NCBI GenBank assembly: GCA_934643765.1
Contig: CAKUCT010000077.1
Coordinates: 1 to 8,101, forward strand
Direction: 5' to 3'
Origin: an uncultured Oscillospiraceae bacterium
GTDB taxonomy: Bacteria > Bacillota > Clostridia > Oscillospirales > Oscillospiraceae
DNA: 8,101 nucleotides
Shown here: positions 1 through 6,098 of the stretch, in pieces
Position numbering within the stretch: the stretch's first letter is position 1
Layout of the letters: every line of letters begins with the position of its first letter
Position numbers and translations under genes: made by a program
The notes under the pieces: generated by a model
What the model saw: the letters and a program-made list of their open reading frames with translations, nothing else
What the model was told of the DNA's origin: nothing
Databases searched by the model: none

Positions 1-1
1 C

Positions 2-154
2 TACAAAGCGCAGTACGTCCTTGCCTACGCCGCGCTGGCCGAAGCAAAGCATCTGCACGACGAGCTGGAGACCGTCTATAATCCGCATGTGGATTTTGAC
101 GGAGTTTACGCGCTGGCCCGGGAGCATATTCTACAGCGGAAGGCCGAAAATTGA
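2..154 (+). CDS. C-terminal end of an unrecognised protein (partial, cut by window start)
   Basis: An open frame enters from the left edge and stops at TGA 152-154, giving the last 50 residues. The peptide starts YKAQYVLAYAALAEAKHLHD and ends in a basic tail (QRKAEN). It is predicted to be largely helical, with an Ala-rich amphipathic stretch, then acidic and aromatic residues around VYNPHVDFDGVY. Codon use is GC-rich like the neighbouring genes, so I treat it as a real gene end. I do not recognise the family from this fragment and assign no function. A promoter for gpmI begins three bases after its stop and no terminator hairpin is visible between them, so read-through into gpmI is possible. 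Confidence 0.7.
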   Translation, partial: YKAQYVLAYAALAEAKHLHDELETVYNPHVDFDGVYALAREHILQRKAEN

Positions 155-156
155 CG

Positions 157-185
157 TTGTAAATGCAGATCAAATGGTGTAAAAT
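157..185 (+). promoter_or_regulatory. Predicted sigma-A-type promoter of gpmI
   Basis: A -35 like TTGTAA (157-162) and a -10 like TAAAAT (180-185) are separated by exactly 17 bases. They lie in the short gap between the upstream stop and gpmI, which places the transcription start near 192. The -10 matches five of six consensus positions and the -35 four of six. Inferred from sequence only. Confidence 0.55.
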
Positions 186-215
186 AGGCGTGAAATTGAA
201 GGAATAACCTGATAT

Positions 216-220
216 GGAGG
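216..220 (+). promoter_or_regulatory. Ribosome binding site that fixes the gpmI start
   Basis: GGAGG at 216-220 lies 8 bases before ATG 229-231, an ideal spacing. The longer frame opens at ATG 214-216, which overlaps this GGAGG itself and has no good site before it. The ATG at 229 is therefore the likely start, and the five extra residues (MEEIQ) are probably never made. Confidence 0.85.
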
Positions 221-228
221 AAATACAA

Positions 229-1797
229 ATGAAAAAACCCATCGTATTAGTGATTATGGACGGAGTCGGCCGCGGCGACGGCGGCCCCGGCGATGCCGTC
301 AAGCAGGCAAATACCCCGAACTTAGATAAGCTTATGGCCTCGTGCCCCATGACCTGGCTCAAGGCGCACGGCACGGCCGTCGGTCTTCCCTCCGACGACG
401 ATATGGGAAACAGCGAAGTCGGCCACAACGCGCTCGGCTGCGGCCAGATCTACTCCCAGGGTGCAAAGCTCGTCCAGGAGTCCATCGAGTCCGGCTCGCT
501 CTACGCTTCTGAAACCTGGAAGTCGCTCATCGCAAACTGCCTGGATAACGGCAAGGCGCTGCATTTCCTGGGCCTTCTGTCCGACGGCAATGTTCACTCT
601 AACATCTCGCACCTCATCGCCATGCTCAAAAAAGCACGCGAAGAAGATGTGAAGAGGGTCTACTGCCACATTCTGCTCGACGGCCGCGACGTGCCGGCGA
701 CGAGCGCGCTGGACTATGTCGAGCAGCTGGAAACTGTTCTGGCCTCCCTGTCCGATGCCTCGCATGAATACAAAATCGCCTCCGGCGGCGGCCGTATGGT
801 CATCACGATGGACCGTTACGAAGCCAACTGGCCGATGGTTGAAGCCGGCTGGCGCACACACGTGCAGGGCGAGGGCCGTCAGTTTAGCTCCGCCAAGGAA
901 GCCATTGAGACCTACCGCGCGGAAAACCCCGGCATGATCGACCAGGATCTTCTGCCCTTCGTCGTGGCTCACGACGGCAAGCCCGTCGCGAAGATCGCAA
1001 ACGGCGACAGCGTCATTCTCTTCAACTTCCGCGGCGACCGCGCGCAGGAAATTTCCCTTGCCTTTGACCGCAAGGACTTTGATAAGTTCGACCGCGGCGA
1101 CTATACCGGCGTGCACTTTGCCGGCATGCTGGAGTACGACGGCGACCTCAAGATTCCCGAGCACTATCTGGTCCAGCCGCCCGTCATCAAGAACACGCTG
1201 ACCGAGGTTCTGTGCAAGGCCGGCGTTCATGAGTACGCCATCTCCGAGACGCAGAAATACGGCCACGTGACCTACTTCTGGAACGGCAACCGCTCCGGCA
1301 AGGTCGACGAGAATCTGGAAGTCTACGAAGAGATTCCGTCCGACGTCATTCCCTTCGATCAGGAGCCTGCCATGAAGTCGGTCGAGATCACTGATCATAT
1401 GATCGCGGCCATGGCCTCCGGCAAATTCCAGTTCCTGCGCTGCAACTACCCCAACGGCGACATGGTTGGCCACACCGGCGTCATTGACGCCGTCATCTCC
1501 GCCATGGAATCCGTCGACCAGGCCGTCGGCCGCGTGATGGAAGCCGCCGACAAGTACGGCTACACGCTGCTCGTCACCGCCGACCACGGCAACGCCGACC
1601 AGATGACGGAGACAAAGAAGGGCAAGACCTCCATCCGCACCGCGCACTCTCTGAACCCCGTGCCCTTCATCATCTACGACAAGGACAATACCTTCCAGAT
1701 CAAGGACGGCAAGTTCGGTCTTGCCAACGTCGCGCCGACCATCGTCACCATGATGGGTCTCCAGACGCCTTCGTGCTGGGAAGAGAGCATGATCTAA
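229..1797 (+). CDS. gpmI: 2,3-bisphosphoglycerate-independent phosphoglycerate mutase
   Basis: Interconverts 3-phosphoglycerate and 2-phosphoglycerate in glycolysis and gluconeogenesis, using a phosphoserine intermediate and two metal ions (usually Mn). It is cytosolic. The 522-residue product is near the usual 510-560. Visible family residues, numbered from ATG 229: Asp11 in IMDGVG (metal), Ser62 in MGNSEVGHN (phosphorylated serine), His123 in SDGNVHS, the DGRD motif at 151-154, Arg268/Arg271 in FNFRGDR (substrate phosphate), Lys343 in SETQKYGH, Asp411/His415 in NGDMVGH, Asp452/His453 in TADHGN, and His473 in TAHSLNP. All catalytic and metal positions look intact. The phosphatase-like half is split by the transferase-like insertion at roughly 80-310, as in the family. 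Stretches such as ASGGGRMVITMDRY and SETQKYGHVTYFWNGNRSG resemble the form found in plants and some anaerobic bacteria more than the Bacillus form. It has its own promoter upstream and an intrinsic terminator downstream, so it is probably monocistronic. Confidence 0.97.
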   Translation: MKKPIVLVIMDGVGRGDGGPGDAVKQANTPNLDKLMASCPMTWLKAHGTAVGLPSDDDMGNSEVGHNALGCGQIYSQGAKLVQESIESGSLYASETWKSLIANCLDNGKALHFLGLLSDGNVHSNISHLIAMLKKAREEDVKRVYCHILLDGRDVPATSALDYVEQLETVLASLSDASHEYKIASGGGRMVITMDRYEANWPMVEAGWRTHVQGEGRQFSSAKEAIETYRAENPGMIDQDLLPFVVAHDGKPVAKIANGDSVILFNFRGDRAQEISLAFDRKDFDKFDRGDYTGVHFAGMLEYDGDLKIPEHYLVQPPVIKNTLTEVLCKAGVHEYAISETQKYGHVTYFWNGNRSGKVDENLEVYEEIPSDVIPFDQEPAMKSVEITDHMIAAMASGKFQFLRCNYPNGDMVGHTGVIDAVISAMESVDQAVGRVMEAADKYGYTLLVTADHGNADQMTETKKGKTSIRTAHSLNPVPFIIYDKDNTFQIKDGKFGLANVAPTIVTMMGLQTPSCWEESMI

Positions 1798-1809
1798 AAA
1801 TTGCATTTC

Positions 1810-1857
1810 AAAAGCAACGCTTTTTTCTGCCCTGGGAATTTTTGATTCCCGGGGCAG
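1810..1857 (+). terminator. Intrinsic terminator of gpmI (two adjacent hairpins)
   Basis: Thirteen bases after the gpmI stop there is a small hairpin (AAAAGC 1810-1815, loop AAC, GCTTTT 1819-1824) running into six T's. It is followed at once by a strong 13-bp stem, 1827-1839 with 1845-1857, with loop TTTTG and one G-T wobble pair. The strong stem is followed by the T-rich tail TGTTTCTTCT. Either hairpin could stop transcription; the second is the more stable. No gene is lost between it and the next promoter. Confidence 0.8.
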
Positions 1858-1890
1858 TGTTTCTTCTAGTGTTTCTTCTAGTGTTTCTTC
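1856..1890 (+). repeat. 12-bp direct tandem repeat, 2.9 copies
   Basis: The unit AGTGTTTCTTCT occurs at 1856-1867, again at 1868-1879, and as 11 of 12 bases at 1880-1890, with no mismatch. The first copy begins at the last two bases of the terminator stem and forms its T-rich tail, so the repeat looks like slippage or duplication of the terminator tail. Confidence 0.9.
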
Positions 1891-1901
1891 CCCGGTTCCA
1901 T

Positions 1902-1930
1902 TTGCATTTTATGCTGAAATCTGCTATACT
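1902..1930 (+). promoter_or_regulatory. Strong extended -10 promoter of the lipoprotein-like gene
   Basis: -35 TTGCAT (1902-1907), 17-base spacer, -10 TATACT (1925-1930) preceded by TGC, which forms an extended -10 element. The predicted start of transcription is near 1937, giving a leader of about 30 bases that contains GAATTTC twice in tandem (1937-1943, 1944-1950). The ribosome binding site AAGGTGG (1953-1959) lies 7 bases before ATG 1967. Confidence 0.75.
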
Positions 1931-1966
1931 GGATAGGAATTTCGAATTTCAGAAGGTGGCTTTGGT

Positions 1967-3502
1967 ATGCATCTGTCCCAAAAACAACTCTATATTGCAG
2001 GCGCCATTGCCGCTGTATTTTTGCTGCTGCTCGTCCTGATGGCCAGCTGCAACCGAAAGCTCGTCTCCCCCGACGCGCCGCAGGATACGGCGCAGGCTGG
2101 GCCCGCCGCGCCCGCACAGGAGGACCAGACGCCCGCTCTTCCGCAGTCGCACGTCTCGGCGCGCAGCATTTCCACCGCCATGGGCGAAATTACGGTCATG
2201 GAGTCGACCTCTTACGAGCAGGATCTGACCTTCTCGCGCCGCGAGTACCGAAGCTTCGACAAAAGCCGCATCCAAGCCTGCCGCGTACAGGGTACCGCCC
2301 CCCGCCAGGCAACGCTTTTTTCCTTCCAGTATCAGCCCCTGAGCGCGACCATCCATTACTATGATGACGACGCGCGCACGTGGGTCGCAGAACCGCTCGC
2401 GCCCGGCGCGTACCGCGCAAATCTCGTGGCCATCGAATTTGAAACCGGAACGAGTCTGTTTGCCTATCTGCCTAAAACCTACAATCAGAAAGAAAACGGC
2501 GTGCTGGAGCATCTGCCGGATCTGGACGGCTATCTTCTCGTCACGCGCACAGAGGCCGGCTGGCAGCTCAAGCTGGTGAGCCAGGCACTGGAAGACGGAC
2601 AGGTCTGTGACGGCTTTGTCATGAGTGCGGCCTGGCCGCTTCTTGACTGGTCTGAAAACCAGAACTGCGCCACGGTCTGGAACGCCTACACCACAAACGG
2701 CGTTGCAAAATGGTGCTTCGACGGATACTACCGCTTCACGCCGTCAAACTATGTTCCGACGGGCGAAAACTATTACTACCGCTGCGTCGCGTCCTATCTC
2801 ATCCGCCTCATGGCTGAGCAAATCGGCCTCAGCGATGCCGCGCCGAGCCTGACGATCTGCATGCTGGACGTCTTGGTGCAGGAGCAGAACGCCTACGGCT
2901 TCTGGCCCACGCAGCCGGAAAGCGAGTGGCTCTCAGGCGATTTCCAGATTGCCGACGGCTTTTATGACACGCGCTTCAATACCGATCTCATTGAAATTTT
3001 TATCCGCGCCAACAACGAGCTTGGCGGCGGACTGTATCTGGACACCATCCAGCGCTACGCCGCGTTCTATAAGGCCCTGGCCGAAGAAAACCATGTGGAG
3101 ACGGAAAACGGCGGCTGGCTGGTGGCCGACTACTGGCACCCGCAGCTGCACGATCTGACGCACACTTCGCTCAACCATCTGGCCGCGGAATGTCTGGCGC
3201 TCTACCATCTGGCAGACCTTCTGGAAGACGAGTCTTTGCGCGCCGCGGCGGACAAACTGCTGCTTGCCATTGAAGACACCGGATCCGACTGGATCAAGCC
3301 CACCTGGGATCTTTATTACAGCATCCAGCCCGACGGCACCTACGACGGCACGGACTATCCGAGCCTGACGTACAACGACCTTTTTAACCTGCAGGCTTAT
3401 CTGACGGAGAAAAACGGCACACAGAACCAGACGATCTATAACCTGATGTATCATAAGCTCTACTGGATGTGGGCCAACAACGTCACAGACTATAAGCGCT
3501 GA
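1967..3502 (+). CDS. Predicted surface lipoprotein, possible (alpha/alpha)6-barrel sugar-active domain
   Basis: A 511-residue exported protein. Residues 1-9 are short and polar with one Lys. Residues 10-27 form a hydrophobic segment ending in MASC, with Cys28 in lipobox position, although Met at -3 is unusual. Residues 31-66 are an Ala/Pro/Gln-rich linker of the kind that lifts a domain off the membrane. About 70-245 looks beta-rich (for example TIHYYDDDARTWV). From about 250 to the end it is helix-rich, Trp/Tyr-rich and acidic. Repeated helical stretches carry conserved-looking patches: FWPTQPESEWL (312-322), ENGGWLVADYWHP (380-392), LTHTSLNHLAAECL (397-410) and DYPSLTYNDLFNLQAYL (463-479). 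This pattern is reminiscent of (alpha/alpha)6 toroid domains in polysaccharide lyases, glycoside hydrolases and glucuronyl C5-epimerases, but I do not recognise a specific family. The function is inference. If the lipobox is not used, the segment would be a simple membrane anchor. It has its own promoter; no terminator is visible after it, so transcripts could continue into the Asp23-like gene. Confidence 0.85.
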   Translation: MHLSQKQLYIAGAIAAVFLLLLVLMASCNRKLVSPDAPQDTAQAGPAAPAQEDQTPALPQSHVSARSISTAMGEITVMESTSYEQDLTFSRREYRSFDKSRIQACRVQGTAPRQATLFSFQYQPLSATIHYYDDDARTWVAEPLAPGAYRANLVAIEFETGTSLFAYLPKTYNQKENGVLEHLPDLDGYLLVTRTEAGWQLKLVSQALEDGQVCDGFVMSAAWPLLDWSENQNCATVWNAYTTNGVAKWCFDGYYRFTPSNYVPTGENYYYRCVASYLIRLMAEQIGLSDAAPSLTICMLDVLVQEQNAYGFWPTQPESEWLSGDFQIADGFYDTRFNTDLIEIFIRANNELGGGLYLDTIQRYAAFYKALAEENHVETENGGWLVADYWHPQLHDLTHTSLNHLAAECLALYHLADLLEDESLRAAADKLLLAIEDTGSDWIKPTWDLYYSIQPDGTYDGTDYPSLTYNDLFNLQAYLTEKNGTQNQTIYNLMYHKLYWMWANNVTDYKR

Positions 3503-3513
3503 GGATTTTTCCC

Positions 3514-3542
3514 TTGTGCTTTGCCATAAAATCGGTTACAAT
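3514..3542 (+). promoter_or_regulatory. Predicted promoter of the Asp23-like/fakA operon
   Basis: -35 TTGTGC (3514-3519) and -10 TACAAT (3537-3542) are 17 bases apart, in the 117-bp gap after the lipoprotein-like gene. Transcription would start near 3549 and give a leader of about 70 bases. That leader contains a small perfect hairpin (GCTCC 3574-3578, loop CACG, GGAGC 3583-3587) with no T-run after it, so it is not a terminator. The ribosome binding site AAGGAGGG (3606-3613) precedes ATG 3620. Confidence 0.6.
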
Positions 3543-3619
3543 AAAAGTATCTATTGCTATCTTGCATCTGACCGCTCCCACGGGAGCTTCCATAAACTTG
3601 GAATCAAGGAGGGTTCTGT

Positions 3620-3973
3620 ATGATCCGGTTGAATACGGAAAACGGTTCTATCGCTGTTGACAATGCGGTCTATACAAATATCGCCGGCTACGCCGCAACC
3701 AACTGCTTCGGCGTCAAAGGCATGGCCGTGCGTTCGATGACAGACGGCCTGGTGCATCTGCTGCGCAAGGAGGCTATGAGTAAGGGCGTGCGCGTCACGT
3801 TCCAGAGCGACAACTCCATTGCCATCGACCTGCACATCATGGTGGACAAGGGCGTGAATATCCGCGCCATTTCCGCGTCCATCATCAAGGAAGTCCGCTA
3901 TTTCGTCACAAAGTCCACCGGCACGGAGGTCAGTGCCGTCAACGTCTTTGTTGACTCGATTACCATTGACTAA
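3620..3973 (+). CDS. Asp23/Gls24 family envelope stress protein (YloU-like)
   Basis: A small 117-residue soluble protein with no signal peptide. It shows the family pattern: an early strand (SIAVDNAV), the helix with NIAGYAATNCFGVKGMA (20-36), a central beta-rich part (VRVTFQ, IAIDLHIMVDKGVNI, about 58-81), a helix (ISASIIKEVRYFVTKSTG, 84-101) and a last strand (EVSAVNVFVDSI, 103-114). Known relatives include S. aureus Asp23, a cell-envelope-associated stress protein, and B. subtilis YloU. The latter sits directly before yloV, as this gene sits 27 bp before fakA. The role is presumably tied to the membrane or to the fatty acid kinase encoded next to it; the molecular activity of the family is not settled. 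It has a strong ribosome binding site and its own promoter. Confidence 0.93.
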   Translation: MIRLNTENGSIAVDNAVYTNIAGYAATNCFGVKGMAVRSMTDGLVHLLRKEAMSKGVRVTFQSDNSIAIDLHIMVDKGVNIRAISASIIKEVRYFVTKSTGTEVSAVNVFVDSITID

Positions 3974-3991
3974 GCGCTGCATCGCGCAATC

Positions 3992-3996
3992 GGAGG
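3992..3996 (+). promoter_or_regulatory. Ribosome binding site before the TTG start of fakA
   Basis: GGAGG at 3992-3996 is the only good site near the start of fakA. TTG at 4001 lies 4 bases beyond it and a second in-frame TTG at 4007 lies 10 bases beyond. The first ATG (4019) is 22 bases away, too far. The start is therefore most likely TTG, 4001 or 4007; I use 4001. Confidence 0.65.
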
Positions 3997-4000
3997 TGTA

Positions 4001-5689
4001 TTGACTTTGAGACATACCATGGACGGCGCCGCTTTTGGCCGGATGATCGTATCGGCCAGCGCCGCAATCGAGCTGAAAAAGCAAAAAATCAACGAACTGA
4101 ACGTGTTCCCCGTCCCCGACGGCGACACGGGCACCAATATGAGCATGACGCTGGCCGCTGCGGCGACCGACTTCAAAAAGCGCTGCCCAGACTCTTTGAC
4201 CAAGGCTGCCGATATGACGGCCTCCGCGCTGCTGCGCGGCGCCAGAGGCAACTCGGGCGTTATTCTGTCGCTTCTCTTCCGCGGCTTTTCCAAGGCGCTC
4301 AAGGGCAAGCTGGAGGCCGACGGTGTGGATTTTGCCAATGCTTTGACCTGCGGCGTGGACGCCGCTTACAAGGCCGTCATGAAGCCCGCAGAGGGCACCA
4401 TCCTGACTGTCTCGCGTCTGTCCGCCGACGCCGCGCGCGATCTTGCGAAGGAAGACGCGAACCTTGAAAGCGTGCTGATGGGCTCGATCGAGACGGCGAA
4501 AGCCGCGCTGGAGAACACCGTCAACCAGAACCCGGTTCTGCAGAAGGCGGGCGTCGTCGACGCCGGCGGCATGGGCTTTGTCGTGATTTTAGAGGGCATG
4601 CTCGCAAGCCTGCAGGGAAATGACGTTGTGCTGCAGGACGGCTCCGCCGATACCAAGGAGCAGGCCGACTTTGCAGAGTTTGATACCGAAGACATCACCT
4701 TTGCCTACGACACGGTCTATATCGTCCGCAAGAAGGACGAGTCCGTCAATCTCGAGCCCCTGCGCGTTTACCTGGATTCCATCGGCGACAGTCTGGTCAT
4801 TGGCGAAGACGACGAGGCGTTCAAGGTCCATGTCCATACGAACATCCCCTGGGACGCGCTGGCAGAATCCCAGAAATACGGCACGCTGGAGCTTGCCAAG
4901 ATCGAAAACATGCGCATGCAGCATGACGATCTGGCCGAGGGCCGCAAGGCTCGCTCGACCGACGATCTGGAAGCCATCGAGCAGGAGCTGGAATCCGGCG
5001 AAGCCGCCAAACCCGCGCCCGCCGCGCCGGAAAAGCCGTTCGGTTTTGTCGCCGTGTGCGCAGGAGAGGGCTTAGCAGGCGTCTTCCGCGATCTTGGCGC
5101 CGACGGCATCATCGAAGGCGGCCAGACCATGAACCCCTCCACTGAGGACATTCTCCATGCCATCGAGCAGACCCCGGCGCAGGTCGTCTATGTCCTGCCG
5201 AACAACAAGAATATCATCATGGCCGCGCAGGCCGCGGCCGAGCTTGCCACACGAGAGGTCGTCGTCGTGCCGACGAAGACTGTCCCGCAGGGCATCACGG
5301 CCATGCTCAACTTTGACGAAACCATGAGCGCCAGCGAAAATCTGGATGCCATGACCGAGAGTCTGTCTTCTGTCACCACCATGCAGATTACATACGCCGC
5401 GCGCAACTCCGACTTCGACGGCCACGATATCCACGAGGGCGAGTACCTGGCGCTCTACAACGGCGCGCTTCTGGGCAACAGTCCGGATCTGTTCTCGCTT
5501 CTGTCTGCCATGGCCGAAAAGACCGCGGCGGAGGGCAAGGAGTTCATCAACATCTTCTATGGCTCCGACACCGCGCCCGAGCAGGCCGAGCAGGCCGCCG
5601 CAATCTTCACCGGCGCGCTTCCCAGCGCGGAGGTCAACGTTCTGTCCGGCGGCCAACCGATCTATTACTACCTGATTTCCGCCGAATAA
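4001..5689 (+). CDS. fakA: Fatty acid kinase ATP-binding subunit (DAK2/DegV-linked, YloV family)
   Basis: FakA phosphorylates fatty acids carried by a FakB (DegV-family) partner. The acyl-phosphate then enters phospholipid synthesis through PlsY/PlsX. The product is 562 residues, close to the family's usual length, and cytosolic. The N-terminal DhaL-type kinase domain (about 1-205) carries LNVFPVPDGDTGTNM (33-47, with Asp40 and Asp42 as Mg-ATP ligands), GARGNSGVILS (80-90) and VDAGGMGFV (186-194). The middle domain (about 230-310) contains KVHVHTN (275-281), the His motif of the family. An Ala/Pro-rich linker (about 331-345) leads to the C-terminal domain (about 347-562), with VYVLPNNKNIIMAAQ (396-410) and VVVPTKTVPQGITAML (421-436). 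At 236-240 the protein reads YDTVY where I expect a YCTEF-like motif in most relatives. It forms an operon with the Asp23-like gene, as yloU-yloV in Bacillus. No fakB lies in the window. The start codon is TTG. Confidence 0.94.
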   Translation: MTLRHTMDGAAFGRMIVSASAAIELKKQKINELNVFPVPDGDTGTNMSMTLAAAATDFKKRCPDSLTKAADMTASALLRGARGNSGVILSLLFRGFSKALKGKLEADGVDFANALTCGVDAAYKAVMKPAEGTILTVSRLSADAARDLAKEDANLESVLMGSIETAKAALENTVNQNPVLQKAGVVDAGGMGFVVILEGMLASLQGNDVVLQDGSADTKEQADFAEFDTEDITFAYDTVYIVRKKDESVNLEPLRVYLDSIGDSLVIGEDDEAFKVHVHTNIPWDALAESQKYGTLELAKIENMRMQHDDLAEGRKARSTDDLEAIEQELESGEAAKPAPAAPEKPFGFVAVCAGEGLAGVFRDLGADGIIEGGQTMNPSTEDILHAIEQTPAQVVYVLPNNKNIIMAAQAAAELATREVVVVPTKTVPQGITAMLNFDETMSASENLDAMTESLSSVTTMQITYAARNSDFDGHDIHEGEYLALYNGALLGNSPDLFSLLSAMAEKTAAEGKEFINIFYGSDTAPEQAEQAAAIFTGALPSAEVNVLSGGQPIYYYLISAE

Positions 5690-5694
5690 AAAAC

Positions 5695-5724
5695 AAAGCC
5701 GTGAAGCTTCCGCTTCACGGCTTT
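5695..5724 (+). terminator. Intrinsic terminator of the fakA operon, possibly bidirectional
   Basis: A perfect 13-bp stem, 5695-5707 with 5712-5724, and a TTCC loop starts six bases after the fakA stop. On the plus strand the T-run is short (TTT then ATGAT). On the minus strand the stem is followed by TTTGTTTTTTA, a better T-run, so it may also stop transcripts coming from the htrA side. Confidence 0.85.
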
Positions 5725-5758
5725 ATGATATGTCAGAACACCTCACCACACCCTGCCG

Positions 5759-6008
5759 CAGGCACCGTCTTGCTGGTGCCTGACTGATTCTCTAGTCTCA
5801 CAGAGTTCGCCGCCCGCAGGCGGCGAATCAATTAAAATCATTTTTTCCGGCGGCATGTACGGCGGAAAAAATACTCTACGCGGAGAGAGTGTGTTTTTGC
5901 AGGCCAAACCTGCAAAAACGCGCGGGTCGGAGCGCAGCTTTTTGTCAAAAAAACAAAGATTTTTTGACAAATATAATTCCGGCGCCGCATGAACGCAGCG
6001 CCGGAATT
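5759..6008. repeat. Array of seven consecutive inverted repeats (unexplained palindromic element)
   Basis: This 250-bp stretch between the convergent genes fakA and htrA consists largely of hairpin-forming palindromes. Stems are: 5759-5766/5775-5782 (8 bp); 5806-5814/5819-5827 (9 bp, loop CGCA); 5840-5849/5863-5872 (10 bp); 5873-5877/5886-5890 (5 bp); 5891-5903/5909-5921 (13 bp with one wobble, loop CCAAA); 5941-5952/5960-5971 (12 bp, loop ACAAAGA); and 5975-5985/5998-6008 (11 bp). All are perfect except the stated wobble. By my count 136 of 250 bases sit in stem arms, and the third, fourth and fifth hairpins abut with no base between them. The arms are unrelated to each other. A minus-strand frame (5970 down to 5743) stays open for 75 codons through it, from a TTG with no ribosome binding site. 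It could be a dispersed intergenic repeat or a structured RNA; no function is assigned. Confidence 0.8.
5975..6008 (-). terminator. Possible terminator of htrA (last hairpin of the palindrome array)
   Basis: Read on the minus strand, this is the first strong hairpin met after the htrA stop: an 11-bp GC-rich perfect stem with a 12-base loop, followed by an AT-rich ATATTTGTC rather than a clean T-run. It lies about 90 bases past the stop. It may end htrA transcription, but the weak tail and its membership in the array make this uncertain. Confidence 0.4.
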
Positions 6009-6098
6009 TCAGATCAGGAGGGTTTCGGTCTCAACTGCTATATGATACCTGTCCGCCAGACTTGCGGCGGGCGGTTTGTTGTTTGACGTTTCCTCGGC
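6009..6098. other. Rest of the fakA-htrA gap
   Basis: No gene is supported here. There is an isolated AGGAGGG (6016-6022) with no start codon at usable distance. There is also a plus-strand hairpin, 6051-6057 with 6066-6072 (7 bp including one wobble), followed by the T-rich GGTTTGTTGTTT, which resembles a weak plus-strand terminator although no plus-strand transcript is known to need it. Confidence 0.5.

Noticed and set aside
214..228. Upstream ATG start for gpmI
   Set aside because: This ATG overlaps the GGAGG that serves ATG 229 and lacks its own site; family numbering (Ser62, His123) fits the later start.
322..1806. A 494-codon open frame on the minus strand opposite gpmI
   Set aside because: It mirrors the GC-rich third-position bias of gpmI, has no ribosome binding site and a repetitive Val/Gly/Asp-rich product. 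gpmI carries all its catalytic motifs on the other strand.
3574..3587. Hairpin in the leader of the Asp23-like gene as a terminator or riboswitch
   Set aside because: It is only a 5-bp stem with no T-run, and the roughly 70-base leader shows no aptamer-like pattern that I recognise.
5972..5977. Perfect TATAAT on the plus strand within the hairpin array
   Set aside because: No -35 element lies at 16-18 bases upstream (only an A-run), no extended -10 is present, and no plus-strand gene follows.
5759..6008. CRISPR array interpretation of the repeated hairpins
   Set aside because: The palindromes differ from one another in sequence and length and there is no constant repeat or regular spacer; no cas gene is nearby.
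6016..6086. Ribosome-binding-like AGGAGGG followed by a short frame starting at ATG 6042
   Set aside because: The spacing of about 19 bases is too long and the product would be only 14 residues.
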